From Candidatus Accumulibacter conexus (GTDB taxonomy: Bacteria; Pseudomonadota; Gammaproteobacteria; Burkholderiales; Rhodocyclaceae): DNA of 64,000 bases. Each line of letters begins with the position of its first letter. The stretch's first letter is position 1. Shown here in pieces: positions 57,146 to 64,000 of the stretch. The DNA lies in NCBI GenBank assembly GCA_017592775.1, contig JAGFNJ010000021.1:1-64000 (forward strand), given 5' to 3'. Made by a program: the position numbers and the translations under genes. The notes under the pieces were generated by a model that did not search any database, was not told the DNA's origin, and was given only the letters and a program-made list of their open reading frames with translations.

Positions 57146-57477
57146 ACCCTGCCCTGGGTGCCCTCGAACAGTTGCGCTCACTCTCGCAAGTGATGCTGGA
57201 TGCTGCCCGTGACAGCGACTGGCAGTCGCTGCTGGACCATGAAGCGCAAAGGCGGGCGCTGGTCGAAACCCTGCCCGCCGACCTTGCCTGCAGGCTGACG
57301 GCGGCTGCCGAGGACGAAGCCCGTGCGCTCATCGAGACCTGCCAGCGCTGCGATGCCGGCATCCGTGCACTGGTCGCCCGCCGTCAGTGCGAGCTGCGCG
57401 TCGTGCTGCGCCAACCGGCAGCCGGGATGCGTGGCGACCCGGCGCCGGCCGCCTGGCAGCGCCCAGACGCCGGGTGA
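57142..57477 (+). CDS. fliT: FliT-like flagellar chaperone
   Basis: This 111-residue, mostly helical protein has sparse sequence conservation. Its size, helical pattern (LEQLRSLSQVMLDAARDSDW, ALIETCQRCDAGIRALV) and position directly after fliS, with an ATGA overlap, point to FliT, the chaperone of FliD. The identity rests mainly on synteny. Confidence 0.7.
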   Translation: MNPALGALEQLRSLSQVMLDAARDSDWQSLLDHEAQRRALVETLPADLACRLTAAAEDEARALIETCQRCDAGIRALVARRQCELRVVLRQPAAGMRGDPAPAAWQRPDAG

Positions 57478-57533
57478 GGAAGGTCGCCGCACCCATCCGC
57501 CCCGCCCGCGCCGAACCATGACTTGCGGTATCG

Positions 57534-58667
57534 ATGATTCGCACTGATTTCGCCCACCGGCTGCAGCCGGCAGCCGACCTGGCGCTGCGGCCGACGCCGC
57601 CGGCACAGGAGATCACCGACCGACTCGCCGGGCTGGTCGTCGGCCAGCGACTGCTGGCCGAGATCCAGACCCTGCTGCCCAACGGCAGCTACCGGGCCGT
57701 GATCAACCAGCGCAGCGTGACGCTCGCGCTGCCCTTTGCCGCCCAGACCGGCGACGCGATCGAACTCGAAGTGACGGAGAGCGACGGCAGGCTGACGCTG
57801 GCGGTCGTTGCCGGCGGCAAGCCCGTCGCCAGCGATGGGGAATCGACCGCGACCAGCCTGAGTCGCACCGGGCAACTGATCGGCAGCCTGCTGCTCGATG
57901 GCGCCCGCGCGGGCAGGAACGGATCGCAGGCTCTGCCGCTGAACGAGAACCAGCCGCTTGCCGCCACGCCCCCACGGCAGGGCAACGAGTTGCTGCCGCT
58001 GCTGCAACAGGCGATCAGCCGCAGCGGAATGTTCTACGAAGCGCACCAGGCGCAATGGGTCGACGGGCGCCAGACGAAGGCGCAATTGCTCGCCGAGCCG
58101 CAGGGCAGACTGAGTCCGCTGCAGCCCGTGCCGGCAGCAGCCACGCCGAGCGCATCTGACGCGGACGATGCCGTGCGCATCAGCACCGGCAGCCTGCCGC
58201 CAGCGCCGACTCACGAAGGCGGCGGCAGCACGGCCCCGCTCAGCCAGACCTCGCCGCCACCGTCGCCAGTTGCGCCACAGGCGCAGGCGATCGTGCAGCA
58301 GCAGCTCGAAGCCTTCGCGACGCAGGTCTATTCGTGGCAGGGTCAGGTCTGGCCCGGGCAGGACATCCGCTGGGAGATCGAGAGCCCGCCCGAACGGACG
58401 GCTGCCGCTGGTGCCGACGATGACGCGCGCTGGCAGACCCGCCTGCTGCTGACCCTGCCTCTGCTGGGCGAAATGGAAGCCCGACTGTCTCTTGTCGGCA
58501 CACAGCTCAGTGTCGCAGTCACTGCCGCGAAACCGGAGGCGATGGCGCTCCTGCGCAGCGGATCGGCGGTACTCCGGCAACAACTGGAGCAGGCTGGAGT
58601 CGTCCTGAGTGCGGTTTCCTTCGCCGAGCGGACGGCAACGAACGAGCATGCGCAGCCTGCCGTCTGA
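57534..58667 (+). CDS. FliK-like flagellar hook-length control domain protein
   Basis: This 377-residue protein has an N-terminal part with a beta-rich segment (LAEIQTLLPNGSYRAVI), a proline/alanine-rich linker, and a C-terminal FliK/Flg_hook domain (LLLTLPLLGEMEARLSLVGT and onward). FliK acts as a molecular ruler and export switch. Its presence in the filament/glycosylation operon rather than with hook genes is less usual, so it may be a second FliK-like paralogue. It overlaps the next gene by 20 bp. Confidence 0.72.
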   Translation: MIRTDFAHRLQPAADLALRPTPPAQEITDRLAGLVVGQRLLAEIQTLLPNGSYRAVINQRSVTLALPFAAQTGDAIELEVTESDGRLTLAVVAGGKPVASDGESTATSLSRTGQLIGSLLLDGARAGRNGSQALPLNENQPLAATPPRQGNELLPLLQQAISRSGMFYEAHQAQWVDGRQTKAQLLAEPQGRLSPLQPVPAAATPSASDADDAVRISTGSLPPAPTHEGGGSTAPLSQTSPPPSPVAPQAQAIVQQQLEAFATQVYSWQGQVWPGQDIRWEIESPPERTAAAGADDDARWQTRLLLTLPLLGEMEARLSLVGTQLSVAVTAAKPEAMALLRSGSAVLRQQLEQAGVVLSAVSFAERTATNEHAQPAV

Positions 58668-61596
58668 GCAGGGCGCGACTGCGCCCCAGGCCAGCGAGCC
58701 GCCGGTCGCCACGCTCGATGAAGCACTGGCGCAGGCGCTGGCGAAGGCCCGCCAGTGTCATGAGGCGGGCCAGCTGCGCGCAGCCGAGGAACTCTACCGC
58801 GCCATCCTGCAGGCGCAGCCTGGTCATGCAGCGGCCAACCACGGTCTCGGCCTCCTCGAGGTCGAACGGGCGCAACCGTCCGCCGGGTTGCCGCACTTCA
58901 TCGCCGCGCTGGAAGCAGACCCGCAGTCGCCGCATCACTGGCTGGGTTACGTCGACGCACTACTGCGCAGCGGGCAAGCCGCCCTGGCGCGCGACGTGCT
59001 TGCGCTCGGCGAGCAGCATGGACTCGACGGAGCAGAAGTCGAGCGGCTCAGACGCGAACTGGGGCCGGCGTCGGTCCCTCGCGGCAAGGGGAACAAGACG
59101 CCGCGCGGGCACGACAAGCGGGCGGCCGCGCGTGCTGCTACACACCCGGCAGCGCGTACGGACGCCACCGGCGAGCCGGGCGCGACCGAGGTCGATGCGG
59201 TGATCACTCTCTACCAGCGCGGCGAGTACGCGGCCGGCGAAGTTGCCGCACGCCGTCTGACGGAACGTCATCCGCAGGATGGTCGCGGCTGGAAGATCCT
59301 CGGCGCTCTGCTCAAGGCGCAGGGCGACGATGGCCAGGCATTGCTCGCGATGCGACGCGCCGTGGAACTGCTCCCGGATGACGCGCAGGTCCTCAGCAAT
59401 CTCGGCCTCGTCCTCGCCGATCTCGGTCAACTGGCGGAGGCCGAGGGCTGCCATCGACGTGCGCTGGCAATCCGGGACGATTTCGCCGAGGCGCACTACA
59501 ATCTCGGCAATACCCTCCTGGCGCAGCGGCGGCACGAGGAAGCCGCCATCAGCTACCGGCAGGCAACGCAGTTGCGGCCCGACTTCGCCCTCGCCCACTG
59601 CAATCTGGGCAATGCGTTGATGGAGCTCAACCGACTGCCGGAGGCCGAGGCTGCGTACCAGCGTGCACTGGCGCTGCAGGCGAATCTTGCCGAGGCCCAC
59701 AACAACCTCGGTCGCAGCCTGAAGGCGCAGGGCCGTCTGCCGGAGGCGGAAACCAGCTACCGGCGCGCGCTGGCACTGCGGCCGGACTATCCCGAGGCGT
59801 TCAGCAACCTCGGCGAAGTGCTGACCGCTCAGGGCCGGCTCGGCGAGGGTGAAGCCGTCCTGCGGCAGGCTCTGCTGCACAAGCCGGATCTCCCCGCCAC
59901 CCACTACAACCTGGGCAACAACCTCGACGAGCAGAAGCGCACGGCGGAAGCGGAAAGCGCCTGGCAATCGGCGATCGACTGCCAGCCGGATTTCGCCGAG
60001 GCGATGGTCGTCCTCGCGGCGTCGCTGCGCGCACGGCGTCGGCTCGACGACGCCGAAGCGGGCCTGCGGCGGGCCATCGCCTGCCGCCCGGATTTCGCCA
60101 TAGCGCATTACAACCTGGGCAACGTGCTCAATCAGGCCGATCGACTCGACGAAGCCGAAGCCAGCTATCGCGCAGCAATCGCCCGCGCCCCCGATCTCGA
60201 GAATGCGCATCTCAATCTCGGCGTCGTCCTGACCGCACTCGGACGCTACGCCGAAGCCGATGCAGCGTTGCGGCAAGCCATTCGACTCAAGCCCGATTAC
60301 CCGCTGGCACACAGCAACCTGCTCTACACTCTCAGTCACCATCAGGCGGTCGACGCCGCGATGCTGTTCTCCGAGCACCGGAACTTCGGCGAGATGATCG
60401 AGGCACCGCTGCGCGACACCCGCCAGCCGCACGACAACCGGCGGGATCCCGAACGCCGCCTGCAGATCGGTCTTGTCTCCGCCGATTTCCGCAACCACGC
60501 CGTCGCCAGCTTCATCGAGCCGGTGCTGGCCGAGCTTTCCGGCTACCCGAGCATGGAGCTGCATGCCTACTACAATCATGCGCAGGAAGACCACGTCACG
60601 CAGCGGCTACGGCAGCGCTTCGCACACTGGCAGCAGGTGGCCGACCTGAGCGACGCCGATCTGGCGGGGCGGATCCGTGCCGACGGCATCGACATCCTGA
60701 TCGACCTCAGCGGGCACACCGCGCACAATCGCCTGCTCACCTTCGCCCACAAGCCGGCGCCGATTCAGGCGAGCTGGATCGGCTACCCCGGGACCACCGG
60801 CCTGCAGTCGATCGACTATTTCCTCGCCGACCGCTTCTTTCTCCCGGCCGGGGAGTTCGACGACCAGTTCACCGAGCAGATCGTCCGCCTGCCGGCCAGC
60901 GCACCCTTTCTGCCCTTTGCCGGCGCACCGGACATCGCGCCGCCACCCGCGCTCGCCCGCGGCTACATCACCTTCGGCAGCTTCAATCGACCGACCAAGA
61001 TCAGTCCGCAGGTCGTCGCGCTATGGAGCCGGCTGCTGCGCGCCGTTCCCGAGGCGAAGATGCTGCTCGGCGCGATGCGGCCGGACAGGAACGCCGAGCG
61101 TCTGGCAGACGAGTTTGCCGCGAATGGTGTCGCGCGCGAACGACTGATCTTTCAGCCACGTTGTGACATGCCGACCTATCTCGCGCTGCATCAGCAGGTG
61201 GACATCTGTCTCGACACCTTCCCCTACACCGGCGGCACCACCACCCTGCATGCCTGCTGGATGGGCGTTCCGACGCTGACCCTCGCCGGCACCACGGTTC
61301 CCGGACGCGCGGCAGCCTCGACTCTCGGACATGTCGGGTTGCCCGGATTCATCACCGACGACGCCTGTGAATTCGTCGCCCGCGGTTGCGAATGGGCGGC
61401 CGACGCGGGCCGGTTGGCGACGCTGCGTGCCGGACTGCGGGAACGTCTGCGGCAATCGGCGCTCGGTCGCCCGGACCTGGTTGCCGCCGGCCTCGAACGG
61501 GCCTTGCGGATCATCTGGCAACGCTGGTGCCAGGGGCTCATGCCCGGCTCCTTCGAGATCAGCGTGCAAGATCTGGCCGTACCAGCCGCAACATGA
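58648..61596 (+). CDS. TPR-repeat O-GlcNAc transferase-like glycosyltransferase
   Basis: The 982-residue protein consists of about 14 tetratricopeptide repeats (AEAHYNLGNTLLAQ, AHNNLGRSLKAQGRLPEAE and similar) up to about residue 570. A SPINDLY/OGT (GT41) catalytic domain follows: IGLVSADFRNHAVASF, DILIDLSGHTAHNR, GSFNRPTKISPQVVALW and TFPYTGGTTTLHACWMG. GT41 enzymes put a sugar on serine or threonine; beside fliC, the flagellin is the probable target. ATG at 58648 overlaps the FliK-like gene, indicating coupling. Confidence 0.88.
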   Translation: MRSLPSEQGATAPQASEPPVATLDEALAQALAKARQCHEAGQLRAAEELYRAILQAQPGHAAANHGLGLLEVERAQPSAGLPHFIAALEADPQSPHHWLGYVDALLRSGQAALARDVLALGEQHGLDGAEVERLRRELGPASVPRGKGNKTPRGHDKRAAARAATHPAARTDATGEPGATEVDAVITLYQRGEYAAGEVAARRLTERHPQDGRGWKILGALLKAQGDDGQALLAMRRAVELLPDDAQVLSNLGLVLADLGQLAEAEGCHRRALAIRDDFAEAHYNLGNTLLAQRRHEEAAISYRQATQLRPDFALAHCNLGNALMELNRLPEAEAAYQRALALQANLAEAHNNLGRSLKAQGRLPEAETSYRRALALRPDYPEAFSNLGEVLTAQGRLGEGEAVLRQALLHKPDLPATHYNLGNNLDEQKRTAEAESAWQSAIDCQPDFAEAMVVLAASLRARRRLDDAEAGLRRAIACRPDFAIAHYNLGNVLNQADRLDEAEASYRAAIARAPDLENAHLNLGVVLTALGRYAEADAALRQAIRLKPDYPLAHSNLLYTLSHHQAVDAAMLFSEHRNFGEMIEAPLRDTRQPHDNRRDPERRLQIGLVSADFRNHAVASFIEPVLAELSGYPSMELHAYYNHAQEDHVTQRLRQRFAHWQQVADLSDADLAGRIRADGIDILIDLSGHTAHNRLLTFAHKPAPIQASWIGYPGTTGLQSIDYFLADRFFLPAGEFDDQFTEQIVRLPASAPFLPFAGAPDIAPPPALARGYITFGSFNRPTKISPQVVALWSRLLRAVPEAKMLLGAMRPDRNAERLADEFAANGVARERLIFQPRCDMPTYLALHQQVDICLDTFPYTGGTTTLHACWMGVPTLTLAGTTVPGRAAASTLGHVGLPGFITDDACEFVARGCEWAADAGRLATLRAGLRERLRQSALGRPDLVAAGLERALRIIWQRWCQGLMPGSFEISVQDLAVPAAT

Positions 61597-61633
61597 GACC
61601 GAGCACAGGAACTTCCCTACCGAGGAACGTCGC

Positions 61634-62356
61634 GTGCGACTGGCGATAATGCAGCCCTACTTCATGCCCTACATCGGCTACTGGCAACTCATCGCCGCAG
61701 TCGACCGGATGATCGTCCTCGATGATGTCGCCTTCATCCGGCGTGGCTGGATCAACCGCAACCGCATTCTCGTCGGCGGTGCCGCACACCGGTTCAGCCT
61801 GCCCTTGCGGCAGGCGTCGCAGAACCGCCTGATCAACGAGATCGAGCTGGCCACCGACACGAGCTGGTGGCAGCGCTTTCGCTTGACTCTCGCACAAAGC
61901 TATCGCCGTGCCCCGTTCTACGAGGAAACGCAGGCCTTCCTCGAACCGATCGTCAGCGATGGTCGCGGCCCGTTGCTGCCCTTCCTGCTGCGGAGCATCA
62001 ACGCAGTTGCCGCCCATCTCGACATTCACACACCACTGCTCACGTCGTCGGCGATCGATCCCGAGCGTCGCAGCCGCGGCCAGCAGCGCATCCTCGTGCT
62101 GTGCTGCCACGCGGGTGCGGCGGAGTACCTCAACCTGCCGGGCGGCCGCGCGCTGTACGACCCCCTGTTGTTTCGCGAGAGCGAGACAGAGCTGCGTTTC
62201 CTCGTTCCCCGCGAGCAACCCTATCCACAGATCGGTGGTCGCTGGAGCCCGTGGCTGTCGATCATCGACCTGCTGATGCATCTCGGGCGGCAGGCGACGC
62301 GTGCCGAACTGGCGCGTTGCGACATCGAGACGCCGCGCGCGGACCAGGGATCATGA
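61634..62356 (+). CDS. WbqC family protein
   Basis: This 240-residue protein starts VRLAIMQPYFMPYIGYWQLI, the WbqC signature, and continues VLDDVAFIRRGWINRNRIL. WbqC-like proteins occur in O-antigen and glycan gene clusters and are thought to act in amino-sugar modification; the reaction is not settled. GTG at 61634 has GAGGAA upstream. Its end overlaps the methyltransferase gene by 4 bp (ATGA). Confidence 0.85.
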   Translation: MRLAIMQPYFMPYIGYWQLIAAVDRMIVLDDVAFIRRGWINRNRILVGGAAHRFSLPLRQASQNRLINEIELATDTSWWQRFRLTLAQSYRRAPFYEETQAFLEPIVSDGRGPLLPFLLRSINAVAAHLDIHTPLLTSSAIDPERRSRGQQRILVLCCHAGAAEYLNLPGGRALYDPLLFRESETELRFLVPREQPYPQIGGRWSPWLSIIDLLMHLGRQATRAELARCDIETPRADQGS

Positions 62357-63459
62357 ACGTCCGTGCTGCGTCACCGGCAACGCTGATCTTCCCGGCCGTC
62401 AATCGTCTGGCGACCGACTACTGGCGAGCGGCGCGGCTGGTTGGCGAACCGACGCTCCTCGCCGCCTCGGTCGCCGGCGATGCGGCCCAGTTCGACGGCC
62501 AGACGGTACTGCGTCTGCCGATGATTCATGAAGCCGGCTTCGACAGCGGCTTCCGCGACCTGATCGAGAAACACGCGATCGGCCGCATCTTCTGCCCGGT
62601 GGCCAGTGTCTACAGCCATCTGCAGACCTGGCTTCCCGAGCACGGCCAGGGCGTCGAGCTGCTGGGCGATTCGCCCATTCGCCGGCAGGTCGACCAGCAC
62701 CGCGAACTGATGGCGCAAGCCCGCTGCCTGCGATCCTGGATGTCGACCTGCGCCACCGACGCCGAGGTCCTGCCGGAGATCGAAGTCGCCGGCCTGCTGC
62801 GGCAGGCGGGACTGGTCCATGGTGAATCGAGCGACGAAAAGCTGGCCGCCATGATCGCCATTGCCGCCAGCGCTCCAGCCGGCGACCTGGTCGAGATCGG
62901 CGCACTGATGGGGCGGACGGCCCTGGTGCTGCTGTACCTCGCGCGGCGCTACCACATCGGCCCGTTGCTGACCGTCGATCCTTGGCAGGCAGCGCACGCC
63001 ATCCATCATGACTCGCCGGCGAACATCGGCCGGCTGGTCGACGAGTGGGACTACGAGCTTCTTGCCGAAGCCTTTTTCGTCAACCTGGCGCCCTGGTCGG
63101 GCGCCGATCACGCGCATTTGCGCCTGCCGTCCGACCAGGCGTTCGCCGTGTACTCGGCAGGGTTGCCGATCGCGACGCGCGCATCGGTCGTCGTGCCCTT
63201 TGCGCGCCGGATCGCCATTCTGCACGTCGACGGCAACCATGATCACGCGGCCGTCAAAGAGGACTGCGCGCTCTGGCTGAGCCGCCTGCTGCCGGGCGGC
63301 TGGCTGATCCTCGACGACTATCAGTGGGCGCATGGCGACGGCCCGCGGCGCGTCGGCGACGAGTTGCTCGAGACCTGCAGCCAGCGGATCGAGCGCGCGT
63401 TCGTCTGCGGCAAGGCGATGTTCATCAGGCTGGGTGCCGAACCAGCCAGGGAGGAATGA
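62353..63459 (+). CDS. Class I SAM-dependent methyltransferase, glycan cluster
   Basis: This 368-residue protein has an unfamiliar N-terminal part of about 150 residues, then a Methyltransf_24-like domain with LVEIGALMGRTALVLLYLAR (SAM motif I), LTVDPW (acidic motif II), ILHVDGNHDHAAVKED and GGWLILDDYQW. Genes of this type methylate sugars or sugar nucleotides in surface-glycan clusters. It is coupled to the WbqC gene, suggesting modification of the flagellin glycan. The substrate is unknown. Confidence 0.78.
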   Translation: MNVRAASPATLIFPAVNRLATDYWRAARLVGEPTLLAASVAGDAAQFDGQTVLRLPMIHEAGFDSGFRDLIEKHAIGRIFCPVASVYSHLQTWLPEHGQGVELLGDSPIRRQVDQHRELMAQARCLRSWMSTCATDAEVLPEIEVAGLLRQAGLVHGESSDEKLAAMIAIAASAPAGDLVEIGALMGRTALVLLYLARRYHIGPLLTVDPWQAAHAIHHDSPANIGRLVDEWDYELLAEAFFVNLAPWSGADHAHLRLPSDQAFAVYSAGLPIATRASVVVPFARRIAILHVDGNHDHAAVKEDCALWLSRLLPGGWLILDDYQWAHGDGPRRVGDELLETCSQRIERAFVCGKAMFIRLGAEPAREE

Positions 63460-63463
63460 GCTG

Positions 63464-64000
63464 ATGAGGCTTGGCGAAGCTGAAGTGTATGTCTGCCCCG
63501 CCTGCAAGCAACGGCTGCAGTTGCGGATCGTGCAACAGCGGGGCGACGAAGTGCTCGAAGGGATGCTGGCATGTCCCTGCGGCGCAGAGTTCCCGATTGC
63601 CGACGGAATTCCCGATCTCGTCTTTCCGCGTCAGCTCGCCGCCAGTGATCTCGAGGCGAAGCTCTGGTACGACGCCAATGCCGACGTCTACGACGAGAAT
63701 CTGCATCTGACCTTCGACACCTTCCGCGAAGACGAGCAGCGGGTGCGAAGCCGACTGGTCGACCGGCTGGAACTGCTGCCGACGCAGCGGGTCCTCGAAC
63801 TCGGTGCCGGCTCGGGACGCGATTCGGTCGTGATCGCCGACCGCCTGGGGGCAGCAGGCCGTCTCTACCTGCAGGATCTGTCGCTCGCCATCCTGCGCCA
63901 CAGCTTGCCGAAGATGGCGACAAAGCAGGTGCCGACCGAGTTCCACGTCGGCAACGCCTGCCATCTACCGTTTGCCGATGGCGTTTTCGACGCGGTCTTC
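63464..64000 (+). CDS. SAM-dependent methyltransferase with N-terminal zinc ribbon (partial)
   Basis: The gene runs off the right edge after 179 codons. It has a Trm112-like zinc-binding start (VCPACKQRL, CPCGAEFPIADGIPDLV), then a class I methyltransferase core with VLELGAGSGRDS (motif I) and FADGVFDAVF at the edge. GGGAGGAA lies upstream of the ATG, 4 bases after the preceding gene. It continues the glycan-modification operon. Confidence 0.82.
   Translation, partial: MRLGEAEVYVCPACKQRLQLRIVQQRGDEVLEGMLACPCGAEFPIADGIPDLVFPRQLAASDLEAKLWYDANADVYDENLHLTFDTFREDEQRVRSRLVDRLELLPTQRVLELGAGSGRDSVVIADRLGAAGRLYLQDLSLAILRHSLPKMATKQVPTEFHVGNACHLPFADGVFDAVF

Overview
This window reads as chromosomal DNA of a GC-rich betaproteobacterium. 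Form II RuBisCO with CbbQ and CbbO, a surE-pcm-nlpD-rpoS operon, a PEP-CTERM exoprotein, DUF3422 and DUF2189 proteins and a polar-type flagellin cluster together suggest the Rhodocyclales, most likely near 'Candidatus Accumulibacter'. This placement is an inference from gene content; no rRNA gene is present.

Layout. (1) 1-2.4 kb: a vapBC toxin-antitoxin pair, a PEP-CTERM/von Willebrand-A protein with a sigma-54-type promoter, and a scar made of two pieces of cbbO. (2) 2.4-21.9 kb: a continuous minus-strand defence island. In transcription order it holds a 1770-residue helicase/DUF1998 protein with a nuclease-like tail, an SNF2 helicase, a DUF4143 ATPase, an Eco57I/DrmMI-type adenine methylase, an AAA ATPase + DUF4276 (TOPRIM-like) + HNH cassette, and an AAA(DUF3696) + PIN nuclease + RNA ligase cassette with 4-bp gene overlaps. 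(3) 22-32.8 kb: Calvin-Benson and central carbon genes: cbbO, cbbQ and cbbM on minus; transketolase, gap, pyruvate kinase and class II aldolase divergently on plus. (4) 32.8-43.7 kb: a DUF3422 gene, then an inserted hybrid histidine kinase / OmpR regulator / diiron protein cassette, then purC, a DUF2189 membrane protein, prlC and a DUF4124-glutaredoxin protein. (5) 43.7-47.1 kb: surE-pcm-nlpD-rpoS on minus. (6) 47.4-52.7 kb: a c-di-GMP-I (GEMM) riboswitch ahead of a giant RTX metalloprotease/adhesin. (7) 52.9-64 kb: a sigma-28-type promoter and fliC-flaG-fliD-fliS-fliT, a FliK-like gene, a TPR O-GlcNAc-transferase-like gene, WbqC and two methyltransferase genes (the last cut by the window edge). 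These look like flagellar filament assembly plus flagellin glycosylation.

The most unusual theme is structural. Three accessory blocks each lie between an intact gene and an eroded copy of that same gene. The defence island sits between intact cbbO and a cbbO scar. The AAA/DUF4276/HNH cassette sits between the methylase 3' end and a methylase 3'-end scar. The kinase/regulator/diiron cassette sits between a purC/prlC scar and intact purC-prlC. This suggests repeated insertion with duplication of flanking genes, followed by decay of one copy.

The second theme is candidate novel defence. The helicase/SNF2/methylase set shares parts with DISARM class 1 and Druantia but matches neither as described. 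The AAA-PIN-RNA ligase trio combines a putative RNA-cutting and an RNA-sealing enzyme in one coupled operon.
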